NCBI RefSeq assembly: GCF_024807945.1
Contig: NZ_JANUFD010000014.1
Span: 163,130-227,129, forward strand
Direction of reading: 5' to 3'
DNA from: Pseudomonas sp. JUb42
GTDB lineage: Bacteria; Pseudomonadota; Gammaproteobacteria; Pseudomonadales; Pseudomonadaceae
Length of the DNA: 64,000 bases
The position numbers were made by a program, and so were the translations under genes. The notes under the pieces are model-generated. The model searched no databases. It had not been told where the DNA came from and saw nothing but the letters and a program-made list of their open reading frames with translations. This document shows, one piece after another, positions 52,679 to 61,359 of the stretch (its first letter is position 1; each line of letters opens with the position of its first letter).

Positions 52679-54073
52679 ATGGATGATCACGGACGCACCC
52701 CTTCCTCTAACCAGCCAATCCTTTACGTGCTCGATACCAACGTATTGATTCATGATCCAAACGCACTGCTGAACTTCGAAGAACACCACGTCGCCATCCC
52801 GATGACGGTCCTTGAGGAGCTCGACAAACTCAAGGCAGGCAAGCATTCGGTGGCTGCGGAATGCCGTCAGGCCATCCGCCTGATCGACAAGACCCTGGGC
52901 GAAGCCACACCGGAGGATGTTGAAAAAGGCGTACCGATTGATCGCGGCACCGGCGTGTTCAAGGGCTTTCTGTCGATCCTCATGAGCAAGCGCGAGGAAC
53001 CCAACAGCCTGCTGCCCGAACACCTCAACGACAACATCATCATCAACCAGTTGATCGACCTGCACGCGCGCGACAAGGACCTGCGCCTGGTGCTGGTGAC
53101 CAAAGACATCAATATGCGCCTCAAGGCGCGTGCCTGCGGGATCGCCGCCGAAGACTACAGCACCGACCAGCTGGTCGATGATGTGTCGATGCTGTCCCGT
53201 GGCTACCACACATTGACCGGCTCGTTCTGGGACCGGGTCAGCAAGGTCGAGACCCGTCAGGATCACGGCCGCACCTGGCACCGTGTGCAGATGAGCGATG
53301 CGCTGCCTTCCGTGCATATCAACGAGTTCATCGTTGACGAGCAGGGCTTTGTCGGCTGGATCAAAGGCGTCAAGGCCGATGAACTGCTGATTCTGGACAT
53401 GCATCAGGAACCGCTGCTGCATCAGGAAGCCTGGGGCCTCAAGCCTCGCGACATCTATCAGGGCCTGGCGCTGTTCGCCCTGCTTGATCCCGATATCCAC
53501 CTGGTCAACCTGTCCGGCGCTGCGGGCTCCGGCAAGACCATTCTCGCCCTGGCCGCTGCCATCGAGCAGACCATGGTCAGCAAACGCTATCGCCGCATCA
53601 TCGCTACCCGCAGCGTGCAGGGGTTGGACCAGGAGATCGGTTTCCTGCCCGGCACCGAAGCAGAAAAAATGGAGCCGTGGTTGGGCGCCATCACCGACAA
53701 CCTCGAAGCCTTGCACATGGATGACGAAAACACCCATGGCAGCGTTGATTACATCCTCAGCAAAGTGCCCTTGCAGTTCAAATCCCTTAACTACATTCGC
53801 GGTCGCAGCTTCCAGCAGAGCCTGATCCTCATCGACGAATGCCAGAACCTCACCCCGCACCAGATGAAAACCATCATCACCCGCGCCGGCGCCGGTTCCA
53901 AAGTGGTCTGCCTGGGTAACCTGGCGCAGATCGATACGCCTTACCTGTCGGCCACCAGTTCCGGCCTGACCTACCTCACGGAGCGCTTCAAGGACTTCCC
54001 CAACGGCGTGCATATCACCCTGCAGGGTGTGCCGCGCTCGATCCTGGCTGAATATGCGGAGTCGCATTTGTAA
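52679..54073 (+). CDS. phoH: PIN-PhoH ATPase
   Basis: A 464-residue two-domain protein. The N-terminal PIN nuclease (about 15-150) has YVLDTNVLIHDPNALL, LEELDKLK and LVLVTKDINMRLKA with the acidic residues. The C-terminal PhoH ATPase has Walker A GAAGSGKTILALAAA near 284, ATRSVQGLDQEIGFLPG and Walker B SLILIDECQN. PIN-PhoH proteins are ATP-dependent RNA helicase/nucleases. AAAGGTGAG precedes the start. Its upstream Pho-box-like array is unusual and suggests phosphate control. Confidence 0.9.
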   Translation: MDDHGRTPSSNQPILYVLDTNVLIHDPNALLNFEEHHVAIPMTVLEELDKLKAGKHSVAAECRQAIRLIDKTLGEATPEDVEKGVPIDRGTGVFKGFLSILMSKREEPNSLLPEHLNDNIIINQLIDLHARDKDLRLVLVTKDINMRLKARACGIAAEDYSTDQLVDDVSMLSRGYHTLTGSFWDRVSKVETRQDHGRTWHRVQMSDALPSVHINEFIVDEQGFVGWIKGVKADELLILDMHQEPLLHQEAWGLKPRDIYQGLALFALLDPDIHLVNLSGAAGSGKTILALAAAIEQTMVSKRYRRIIATRSVQGLDQEIGFLPGTEAEKMEPWLGAITDNLEALHMDDENTHGSVDYILSKVPLQFKSLNYIRGRSFQQSLILIDECQNLTPHQMKTIITRAGAGSKVVCLGNLAQIDTPYLSATSSGLTYLTERFKDFPNGVHITLQGVPRSILAEYAESHL

Positions 54074-54099
54074 CGCCTTGCAGAAAACCCACTGAAAAC

Positions 54100-54145
54100 G
54101 GGGAGCGGATCTATCGCCGATAGAATCGCTCCCCGCTCTGCTTTT
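54100..54145 (+). terminator. Terminator of phoH
   Basis: GGGGAGCG/CGCTCCCC closes an inner TCTATC/GATAGA hairpin, followed by GCTCTGCTTTT, 26 bases after the stop. Confidence 0.75.
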
Positions 54146-54288
54146 GCCCCGACGCTTGACAGTTACTCCCGCCTTTGATTAACCACCTGCATATCGATTC
54201 GAAGGGCAAATCGCCTGGGCCTGGTATTTTTGGCCGTGTCCGGATCGGTATTCAACATGGACGATTTTCAAATCAAGGGATGTCACTG

Positions 54289-54804
54289 ATGGAATACATT
54301 GTTAACGGTAATTTTCTAGCCAACGAACCCGGTAACCCATTCCCGGGATGGCGGGTGTTTCCCTCTGTCGAGCGGGTAATGGATGTCGGGCCGGGGGTAG
54401 AGAGTCGCAACTTCGCCAGCTTTGGCCTGGACGAGGATGGCGACGGTGAATTCGCTGGGGGCGGCAGACTGGTGCAGAATTTCCAGATGTTGCAACGGCC
54501 CGCCACTATTGAGCTTTCCATGGATATACGTGTGAGGGACGGTTCTGGCGAGGCTGAGGGGGACGTGCAAGTCATCCTGATGCTACAGAACTCCAGTGAG
54601 ACGCCGGTGTTCCACACCTTTATCGTCAAGGAGTTTGCGCAATGGCAAACCGTCCGCTTGCCGCTCAATCTTGCCGGTCGCTATGACCACGGTGCCGTGG
54701 AATTGCTGGTCCTGCACAGCTGCAAGAAGCAGATTTCGCTGAGGAAGGTTTCCCTCGTCGATACCACTGGCGGTGAGCTGACGGGGGCCGTGAAGCGCAT
54801 CTGA
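54289..54804 (+). CDS. Carbohydrate-binding-like beta-sandwich protein
   Basis: A 171-residue protein without a signal peptide. IVNGNFLANEPGNPFPGWRV at the start and the alternating strands RPATIELSMDIRVRDG, GDVQVILMLQN and ISLRKVSLVD resemble CBM4/9-like jelly-roll domains. AAGGGA at 54274 favours ATG at 54289 over ATG at 54280. It stands alone between phoH and moaC, with no enzyme domain attached. Function unknown; it could be a lectin-like accessory protein. Confidence 0.6.
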   Translation: MEYIVNGNFLANEPGNPFPGWRVFPSVERVMDVGPGVESRNFASFGLDEDGDGEFAGGGRLVQNFQMLQRPATIELSMDIRVRDGSGEAEGDVQVILMLQNSSETPVFHTFIVKEFAQWQTVRLPLNLAGRYDHGAVELLVLHSCKKQISLRKVSLVDTTGGELTGAVKRI

Positions 54805-54939
54805 CAATCGCGCATATTGCCAGCGCCTCGGGGCTTAGCGGCCCCGGGGTGCTTTCCCATGATCTGGCCACCGCGTAGCGCCAGGCCACAGTGCCCTCCA
54901 TTAGGTTTACAATTGCTGCTCCTGTTCAGGAGTATCTCC

Positions 54940-55425
54940 GTGCTGACTCATCTCGATTCCCAAGGTCGCGCCAATATGGTCGACGTCACCGACAAGGCCG
55001 TGACGTTCCGTGAAGCCGTGGCCGAAGCCCGCGTACGCATGCTGCCGGCAACCCTGCAAATGATCGTCAGTGGCGGCCACCCCAAGGGTGATGTGTTCGC
55101 CGTGGCGCGCATTGCCGGGATTCAGGCGGCGAAGAAAACCAGTGACCTGATCCCCTTGTGCCATCCGCTGATGCTGACCAGCGTCAAGGTCGAACTCAGC
55201 GCTGAAGGCCAAGACACCGTGCATATCGTTGCCCGCTGCAAGTTATCCGGCCAGACCGGTGTGGAAATGGAGGCCCTGACCGCCGCCAGCGTCGCTGCAC
55301 TGACGATCTACGACATGTGCAAGGCCGTTGACCGGGGCATGGTGATCGAGGCCGTACGCCTGCTGGAGAAGCTGGGCGGCAAGAGCGGGCACTTCGTTGC
55401 CGACGCTGAAGGACAGACCCCATGA
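54940..55425 (+). CDS. moaC: Cyclic pyranopterin monophosphate synthase MoaC
   Basis: A 161-residue enzyme of molybdenum cofactor synthesis that rearranges the MoaA product to cPMP. Family segments: MVDVTDKAVTFREAVAEARV, GDVFAVARIAGIQAAKKTSD, LIPLCHPLMLTSVKVEL, GVEMEALTAASVAALTIYDM and AVDRGMVIEAVRLLEKLGGK (in part). The start is GTG at 54940 with AGGAG at 54928-54932; upstream codons are unlike MoaC. Followed by moaD with ATGA overlap. moaA and moaB are not in the window. Confidence 0.94.
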   Translation: MLTHLDSQGRANMVDVTDKAVTFREAVAEARVRMLPATLQMIVSGGHPKGDVFAVARIAGIQAAKKTSDLIPLCHPLMLTSVKVELSAEGQDTVHIVARCKLSGQTGVEMEALTAASVAALTIYDMCKAVDRGMVIEAVRLLEKLGGKSGHFVADAEGQTP

Positions 55426-55667
55426 ACATACAAGTGCTGTATTTCGCCCGTTATCGCGAAGTCCTGGGCCTGGATGGCGAGCGGGTCGATGGCGAGTTCT
55501 CCACCATCGATGACCTGCGCGCCCATTTGGCCAGGCGTGGCGATGTCTGGCAGGTGCTGACCGAGCAAAACCTGATGTGTGCCCTTAGTGAGGAGCTGTG
55601 CTCGGTAAACAAGCCGTTGCAGGACGGCGATCAAGTGGCGTTTTTTCCTACCGTGACCGGAGGCTAA
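55422..55667 (+). CDS. moaD: Molybdopterin synthase small subunit MoaD
   Basis: An 81-residue ubiquitin-like protein (IQVLYFARYREVLGLDGERV) ending in the required Gly-Gly (FFPTVTGG), the site where sulfur is carried. It overlaps moaC by four bases and ends three bases before moaE. Confidence 0.94.
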   Translation: MNIQVLYFARYREVLGLDGERVDGEFSTIDDLRAHLARRGDVWQVLTEQNLMCALSEELCSVNKPLQDGDQVAFFPTVTGG

Positions 55668-55670
55668 GCC

Positions 55671-56126
55671 ATGGCGATCAGGGTTCAGGCGACGGCGTTC
55701 GATCCGGGGGCCGAGGTCAATGCCATGCATGCGGCCAATGTCGGTGTTGGTGCGGTGGTGAGTTTTGTCGGCTATGTGCGTGATTTCAACGATGGACGGG
55801 ACGTGGCGGGGATGTTCCTCGAGCATTATCCCGGCATGACCGAAAAGGCCCTGGGCAAGATTGCCGTCGAGGCTGAACAACGCTGGCCGCTGCTCAAGCT
55901 GGAGGTGCTGCATCGGGTCGGCGCCCTCGAGCCGGGTGAGCCCATCGTCTTCGTCGGTGTTGCCAGTGCTCATCGCCAGGCCGCATTCGAGGCCTGTGAT
56001 TTCGTCATGGACTATTTGAAGACCCGTGCACCGTTCTGGAAGAAGGAAACCACTTCAGAAGGACCGCGCTGGGTGGAAGGGCGGGACAGTGATCATGCGG
56101 CGGCGGGGCGGTGGCATAAAGCCTGA
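55671..56126 (+). CDS. moaE: Molybdopterin synthase catalytic subunit MoaE
   Basis: A 151-residue protein with GAVVSFVGYVRDFNDGRDV, LEHYPGMTEKALGKIA, VLHRVGALEPGEPIVFVGVA and the catalytic region DYLKTRAPFWKKETTSEG, including Lys residues. With MoaD it inserts two sulfurs into cPMP to form molybdopterin. Last gene of moaCDE. Confidence 0.95.
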   Translation: MAIRVQATAFDPGAEVNAMHAANVGVGAVVSFVGYVRDFNDGRDVAGMFLEHYPGMTEKALGKIAVEAEQRWPLLKLEVLHRVGALEPGEPIVFVGVASAHRQAAFEACDFVMDYLKTRAPFWKKETTSEGPRWVEGRDSDHAAAGRWHKA

Positions 56127-56154
56127 TTATTGAAAGGCCCCCGTGGTAGCTGAT

Positions 56155-56261
56155 TGTGGGAGCGAATGTTGTGGGAGCGAATTCATTCGCGAAGAGGCCG
56201 GTACATCCGACGTATTTGCATCGTCTGAGATGCCGCCTTCGCGAATGAATTCGCTCCCACA
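56155..56261. repeat. REP-type inverted repeat
   Basis: TTGTGGGAGCGAATTCATTC (56169) and GAATGAATTCGCTCCCACAA arms, preceded by an extra half-unit at 56155, between convergent moaE and rhlB. A further REP half lies at 56281-56306. Confidence 0.8.
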
Positions 56262-56321
56262 AATGCATCGATGTACGCCAGGTCTCCCGGCTGAAGCCGG
56301 TCCTATAGGATCATGCGGTGT

Positions 56322-57797
56322 TCAGGGTTGCTTACGCACCACCGCCCGCAATAACTCCATCGGCGGCATTTCGCAACTGATCTTGCGGCCCAGCTTCTCT
56401 TCGATCGCGGGCAACTGATACGAATCGTCTTCCCCGGCAAAGCTGATCGACACACCGTCGGCCCCGGCGCGTCCGGTACGGCCGATACGGTGTACGTAGT
56501 CGTCCGGCACTTCTGGCAGGGTGAAGTTGATGACGTGGCTGATGCCGTCAATGTGAATCCCGCGGCCAGCCACATCGGTGGCAACCAGTACGCGGATCTT
56601 GCCTTCGCGGAAACCTTCCAGGGTCTTGATGCGCTTGTGCTGCGGCACGTCGCCGGACAGCTGCGCGGCGTTGACGCCATCACGTACCAGGCGCTCTTCA
56701 ATGCGACGCACTTCGTCCTTGCGGTTGGCAAAGACCATGACCCGTTCCCAGCCGTTGTCGGTGACCAGGTTATAAAGCAGCTTGTACTTGTCCGCCGAGG
56801 CCACGGCATAGATATGCTGCTCGACGTTATCGGCGGCGACGTTTTCGGATTCGATCTCGACGATAGATGGCTCGGTGGTCCATTGCTTGGCCAGGTTCAT
56901 AACATCTTCGGTAAAGGTCGCAGAGAACAGAAGGGTCTGGCGCTCGCCCTTGTGCGGAGTCTGACGAATGATCTGACGGACTTGCGGGATGAAGCCCATG
57001 TCGAGCATGCGGTCGGCTTCGTCGAGGACCATGACTTCGACCATGTCCAGATGCACTTCGCCGCGCTGGTTGAAGTCCAGCAGACGGCCCGGCGTGGCGA
57101 CGAGGATGTCGCAATGACGCGCTTCGAGCTGCTTGAGCTGCTTGTCGAAGTCCATGCCGCCAACGAAGGTCATGACGTTCAGGTCGGTGTACTTGGTCAG
57201 GTCGGCCGCGTCCTTGGCGATCTGGACCACCAGTTCGCGGGTCGGGGCGATGATCAGCGCGCGGGGCTCACCCATGTAGCGCTCTTTCGGCGGCGGGGTC
57301 TGGGTCAGCTGGGAAATGATCGAAATCAGGAATGCGGCGGTCTTGCCGGTGCCAGTCTGGGCACGGCCGATGGCGTCCTTACCCTTGAGGGTGAAGCCCA
57401 GTACGCCTGCCTGGATCGGCGTACAGTACGGGAAGCCCAAGTCCTGAATCGCATGCATCAATTCCGGAGCCAGGTCGAAATCGTGGAAGCGGGTCTTGCC
57501 TTGCTGTGGCTCGACAACGAAATCTTCGAGTTTCCATGGCACAACCACCGGCTTGGGCGCGCGTTCGCGACGCGGGCGTGGGGCTTTGGGTTGGGCTTTT
57601 TCGCCGGCGTCTTGCTCGATCTGGTCGGCTTGCGGCGCGGCAACCGCAGCAGGCGCGCTGTCTACGGCGACAACCTGGGGCTGCACGAAAGGTTCGGCTG
57701 GGGCGGCGGGAGCGGTAACAGAGGGGGCAGGCACAGGGGCGAGCGACTCGACCTCGCTTTTACCGAACATCTTTTTAAGTGCTTTAAGCACGGTCAT
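56322..57797 (-). CDS. rhlB: DEAD-box RNA helicase RhlB
   Basis: A 491-residue helicase. A low-complexity N-terminal extension of about 100 residues rich in Ala, Pro and basic residues precedes the core with Q motif GFPYCTPIQAGVL, AQTGTGKTAAF, PTRELVVQIA, VLDEADRMLDMGF, FSATFTEDV, TDVAGRGIHIDG and HRIGRTGRAG. RhlB unwinds RNA in the degradosome. The N-terminal extension is longer than in E. coli, as is usual in Pseudomonas. Monocistronic. Confidence 0.92.
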   Translation of the reverse strand: MTVLKALKKMFGKSEVESLAPVPAPSVTAPAAPAEPFVQPQVVAVDSAPAAVAAPQADQIEQDAGEKAQPKAPRPRRERAPKPVVVPWKLEDFVVEPQQGKTRFHDFDLAPELMHAIQDLGFPYCTPIQAGVLGFTLKGKDAIGRAQTGTGKTAAFLISIISQLTQTPPPKERYMGEPRALIIAPTRELVVQIAKDAADLTKYTDLNVMTFVGGMDFDKQLKQLEARHCDILVATPGRLLDFNQRGEVHLDMVEVMVLDEADRMLDMGFIPQVRQIIRQTPHKGERQTLLFSATFTEDVMNLAKQWTTEPSIVEIESENVAADNVEQHIYAVASADKYKLLYNLVTDNGWERVMVFANRKDEVRRIEERLVRDGVNAAQLSGDVPQHKRIKTLEGFREGKIRVLVATDVAGRGIHIDGISHVINFTLPEVPDDYVHRIGRTGRAGADGVSISFAGEDDSYQLPAIEEKLGRKISCEMPPMELLRAVVRKQP

Positions 57798-57910
57798 CTC
57801 ATCAATTGATTAAGGAATGTACGTCGGGCAGTGTAAAGCAAGAACCGTGCGCGGCGTAGTGGCATGCCGCGTGCGCTACAGAACGTTTCTGCCCGATGCG
57901 TTTAAAGACG

Positions 57911-58567
57911 TTACCCGAGTCGTTGAGCGAGCCAGGTTCCAATGTCGGAGATTTCCTCGGGTAACACTTCGTGGCCCATTGGGTATTCCTGCCATGCGGC
58001 GGTTACGCCCAGAGCCGTGAGTGTGTCGTAGGCGGTGCGGCCCATGGCCTTTTGCACCACATCATCATATTGACCATGCAAGCTGTAGACCGGAATGCGG
58101 CTCTGAATGTCTGTCAGGGTCAGGTGTTCGCTGAAGGTCGGGGCATAGGTCGATAGTGCCAATACGCCACCAAGCGGGCCCTGCCAGCGCAGGAACGCCG
58201 TGTGATAAACCACGGCGCCGCCCTGGGAAAAACCTGCCAGAAAAATCCGCGCCGGGTCGATACCGCCGTCGCGCTGGGCTTCGATCAAAGCGATCACCCG
58301 CTGCGCCGATGCTTCCATCTGTTCCTTATTAATAGAACGGGCCGGACTCATGGCCAGAATGTCGTACCAGCTGGGCATGGCATACCCGCCATTGATGGTC
58401 ACGGCCTGGGTCGGCGCCTGGGGCAAAACGAAGCGTGTGGTCAGCAGTTTTTCCTGCAGCGCTTCAGCGACCGGCAGGAAGTCATATCGGTCAGCGCCCA
58501 GGCCGTGCAGCCAGATTACGCAGGCATCCGGCGTGTCCACGGGTTCAAGAATGAGGGATTCGTGCAT
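57911..58567 (-). CDS. estB: Carboxylesterase (phospholipase/carboxylesterase family)
   Basis: A 218-residue alpha/beta hydrolase. Oxyanion segment IWLHGLGADRYDF, nucleophile elbow LAGFSQGGAVVYH, Asp in HGQYDDVVQ and His in YPMGHEV complete the triad. Pseudomonas EstB/carboxylesterase II hydrolyses short esters. Monocistronic, no signal peptide. The symbol is a best match. Confidence 0.85.
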   Translation of the reverse strand: MHESLILEPVDTPDACVIWLHGLGADRYDFLPVAEALQEKLLTTRFVLPQAPTQAVTINGGYAMPSWYDILAMSPARSINKEQMEASAQRVIALIEAQRDGGIDPARIFLAGFSQGGAVVYHTAFLRWQGPLGGVLALSTYAPTFSEHLTLTDIQSRIPVYSLHGQYDDVVQKAMGRTAYDTLTALGVTAAWQEYPMGHEVLPEEISDIGTWLAQRLG

Positions 58568-59068
58568 GATTGCTCCAATGAGGTGCGCGGCAAAATTTCA
58601 GATGCATTATTAAGGTGCGCAATCAAATGAAATTCGGCAACGAATTGAAAGAAATTTGAATCAAGATGTCGCAAGGTTACAAGTTTTAGACTTGACGTGT
58701 CGCCTATTCGACATTGCTGGCAGTCTGGTACGGGCTTTGCTATGCATCATTCGAGTCAAAGTGCTCTGCTTGTGCGGTAACACTGAGCAACTACTCTCAG
58801 TGTCTGTGCGGCGCGGCATGGAATCCATACGACAGGATTCCCGGCACGGTTCGGCCTGTACCATCTTGGTCAGGTACATCATGGGGTTTGATCCATTTGA
58901 CCGATTGACGGGTCGGGAACAGGGTTGACGAGATGATCTTGCGCCCGGTTCCAGATTCAGGTCTTACGTCGCATGACCCAAAAAAAAGCCAGCACGGGTC
59001 ATCAGTGCCTCACAAGGGTGCGACGGGGCTCAAGCTCCAACACAACAAAGAGCAAACTGGAGGTTTGA
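58568..59068. other. Long aapJ upstream region
   Basis: About 500 bases without a gene. It contains the sigma-54 site at 58726 and then a leader of about 320 bases; an AACAAAGA run near the ribosome-binding site only loosely resembles a Crc/Hfq CA motif. Confidence 0.5.
58726..58741 (+). promoter_or_regulatory. Candidate sigma-54 promoter of aapJQMP
   Basis: TGGTACGGGCTTTGCT has GG and GC 10 bases apart (58727-58728, 58739-58740) and fits TGGYAC-N5-TTGCT. Nitrogen control by RpoN suits an amino-acid uptake operon. Confidence 0.6.
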
Positions 59069-60100
59069 ATGAAGATGTTGAAATCCACCCTGGCTGTAGT
59101 CACCACGGCAGCAGTGCTGGGTGTTTCGGGTTTCGCGCACGCAGGTGCCACCCTTGACGCAGTCATGAAGAAGGGTTTTGTCCAGTGCGGCGTCAGTGAT
59201 GGCCTGCCAGGTTTCTCCGTTCCAGACAGCACCGGCAAGATCGTAGGGATCGACGCCGACGTCTGCCGCGCTGTTGCTGCCGCTGTCTTCGGTGATGCTA
59301 CCAAGGTCAAGTTCAGCCAGTTGAACGCCAAAGAGCGTTTCACCGCTCTGCAATCCGGCGAAATCGACATCCTGTCGCGTAACACCACCTGGACCAGCTC
59401 CCGTGACGCTGGCATGGGTCTGAAATTCCCTGGCTTCGTCACCTACTTCGACGGCGTAGGTTTCCTGGCCAACAAGAAACTGGGCGTGAAAAGTGCCAAG
59501 GAACTGGACGGTGCGACCATCTGCATCCAGGCCGGTACCACTACCGAGCTGAACGTTTCCGACTACTTCCGTGCCAACAACCTGAAGTACACCCCGATCA
59601 CGTTCGACACCTCCGATGAAAGCGCCAAGTCGCTGGAATCCGGTCGTTGCGACGTACTGACCTCCGACAAGTCGCAGCTGTACGCACAGCGCAGCAAACT
59701 GGCTTCGCCAAAAGACTACGTCGTTCTGCCTGAAACCATCTCCAAGGAGCCTCTGGCACCTGTAGTGCGTAACGGCGATGACGAGTGGCTGGCTATCGTG
59801 CGCTGGACTGGCTACGCACTGCTGAACACTGAAGAAGCCGGCATCACTTCGAAAAACGTCGAAGCCGAAGCCAAAGGCACCAAGAATCCGGACGTAGCCC
59901 GTATGCTCGGCGCTGACGGCGAATACGGCAAAGACCTGAAACTGCCGAAAGGCTGGGTTGTAGCCATCGTCAAGCAAGTCGGTAACTACGGCGAGATCTT
60001 CGAGAAGAACCTGGGCAAAAGCACCCCGCTCGAAATCGAACGTGGCATGAACGCTCTGTGGACCAATGGCGGCATTCAATACGCACCACCAGTGCGCTGA
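59069..60100 (+). CDS. aapJ: General L-amino acid ABC transporter, binding protein
   Basis: A 343-residue periplasmic binding protein with a signal peptide (LAVVTTAAVLGVSGFAHA). Family 3 solute-binding signature GFSVPDSTGKIVGIDADVCRA and later LNAKERFTALQSGEIDIL, EPLAPVVRNGDDEWLAIV fit AapJ. It captures a broad range of L-amino acids for AapQMP. GGAGG lies 6 bases before the ATG. A terminator-like hairpin separates it from aapQ, which usually gives more binding protein than permease. Confidence 0.94.
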   Translation: MKMLKSTLAVVTTAAVLGVSGFAHAGATLDAVMKKGFVQCGVSDGLPGFSVPDSTGKIVGIDADVCRAVAAAVFGDATKVKFSQLNAKERFTALQSGEIDILSRNTTWTSSRDAGMGLKFPGFVTYFDGVGFLANKKLGVKSAKELDGATICIQAGTTTELNVSDYFRANNLKYTPITFDTSDESAKSLESGRCDVLTSDKSQLYAQRSKLASPKDYVVLPETISKEPLAPVVRNGDDEWLAIVRWTGYALLNTEEAGITSKNVEAEAKGTKNPDVARMLGADGEYGKDLKLPKGWVVAIVKQVGNYGEIFEKNLGKSTPLEIERGMNALWTNGGIQYAPPVR

Positions 60101-60109
60101 TTGAACTGT

Positions 60110-60143
60110 GCCCGCAAGCCCCGTCAGGCTTGCGGGCATTTTT
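60110..60143 (+). terminator. Attenuating hairpin between aapJ and aapQ
   Basis: GCCCGCAAGCC and GGCTTGCGGGC arms around six bases are followed by ATTTTTG. It should let only part of the transcripts pass into aapQMP. Confidence 0.8.
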
Positions 60144-60167
60144 GTTCCATTTTTCCTGGGGCACTCC

Positions 60168-61349
60168 ATGCAAAAGCAAATCGGCGCACCAACGAAGGGT
60201 TTTTCCCTGACTGATCCAAAAGTGCGTGCCTGGTTATTCCAGATCATCACGGTTGTCGCGGTAATCGCGATGGGCTGGTATCTGTTCAGTAACACCCAGA
60301 CCAACCTGCAACATCGGGGTATTACCTCCGGCTTCGGTTTCCTTGATCGAAGTGCCGGTTTCGGTATCGCCCAGCATTTGATCGACTACACCGAATCCGA
60401 CAGCTACGCCCGCGTATTTGTCATCGGCCTGCTCAACACCCTGCTGGTGACGTTCATCGGCGTGATCCTGGCGACCCTGCTGGGTTTCGTCATTGGTGTC
60501 GCGCGGCTGTCCAACAACTGGATCATCAACAAACTGGCGACGGTTTACGTTGAAGTCTTCCGTAACATTCCGCCTCTGTTGCAGATCCTGTTCTGGTACT
60601 TCGCTGTGTTCCTGACCCTGCCGGGTCCGCGTAATGCCCATGGTTTCCTGGACATGTTCTATGTCAGCAGCCGTGGCCTGAACATGCCGGCCGCTTTGAA
60701 GGCTGACGGGTTCTGGGCATTCTGGGTCAGCATCGTTGTGGCCATTGTCGCCATCGTGCTGATGGCCAAGTGGGCCAACAAGCGTTTCGATGAAACCGGC
60801 GTACCTTTTCACAAGTTCTGGGCCGGTCTCGGTCTGTTCATTGTGATCCCGGCCTTGAGCATGCTGATCTTCGGCGTGCCGGTGCATTGGGAGATGCCGG
60901 AGCTCAAGGGCTTCAACTTCGTCGGTGGCTGGGTAATGATCCCGGAACTGCTGGCCTTGACCCTGGCGCTGACGGTTTATACCGCTGCGTTCATCTCCGA
61001 GATCGTGCGTTCAGGTATCAAATCGGTCAGCCATGGCCAGACCGAAGCTGCCCGTTCCCTGGGTCTGCGTCCTGGTCCTACGCTGCGCAAGGTGATCATT
61101 CCCCAGGCGCTGCGGGTGATCATTCCGCCACTGACCAGCCAATACCTCAACCTGGCGAAGAACTCCTCGCTGGCAGCCGGTATCGGTTATCCGGAAATGG
61201 TTTCGCTGTTTGCCGGTACCGTTCTCAACCAGACCGGTCAGGCGATTGAAGTCATTGCCATCACCATGAGCGTGTACCTGGCGATCAGTATCAGCATTTC
61301 CCTGCTGATGAACTGGTACAACAAGCGCATTGCGCTGATCGAGCGGTGA
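60168..61349 (+). CDS. aapQ: General L-amino acid ABC transporter permease AapQ
   Basis: A 393-residue inner-membrane permease. The His/Glu/Gln-type permease part has GLLNTLLVTFIGVILATLLG, VEVFRNIPPLLQILFWYFAV and the EAA loop SVSHGQTEAARSLGLRPGPT (as SHGQTEAARSLGL). ATG at 60168 starts MQKQIGAPTKG; the earlier GTG/ATG frame runs through the hairpin. Eight or so helices are predicted. Confidence 0.93.
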   Translation: MQKQIGAPTKGFSLTDPKVRAWLFQIITVVAVIAMGWYLFSNTQTNLQHRGITSGFGFLDRSAGFGIAQHLIDYTESDSYARVFVIGLLNTLLVTFIGVILATLLGFVIGVARLSNNWIINKLATVYVEVFRNIPPLLQILFWYFAVFLTLPGPRNAHGFLDMFYVSSRGLNMPAALKADGFWAFWVSIVVAIVAIVLMAKWANKRFDETGVPFHKFWAGLGLFIVIPALSMLIFGVPVHWEMPELKGFNFVGGWVMIPELLALTLALTVYTAAFISEIVRSGIKSVSHGQTEAARSLGLRPGPTLRKVIIPQALRVIIPPLTSQYLNLAKNSSLAAGIGYPEMVSLFAGTVLNQTGQAIEVIAITMSVYLAISISISLLMNWYNKRIALIER

Positions 61350-61359
61350 GGAAGAGCGC

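Noticed and set aside
1302..56261. CRISPR-like arrays
   Set aside because: The repeated units are paired inverted palindromes at single gaps, not direct repeats with regular spacers.
59030..59060. Crc/Hfq CA motif before aapJ
   Set aside because: AACAAAGA has the wrong last bases for AANAANAA; too weak to call.
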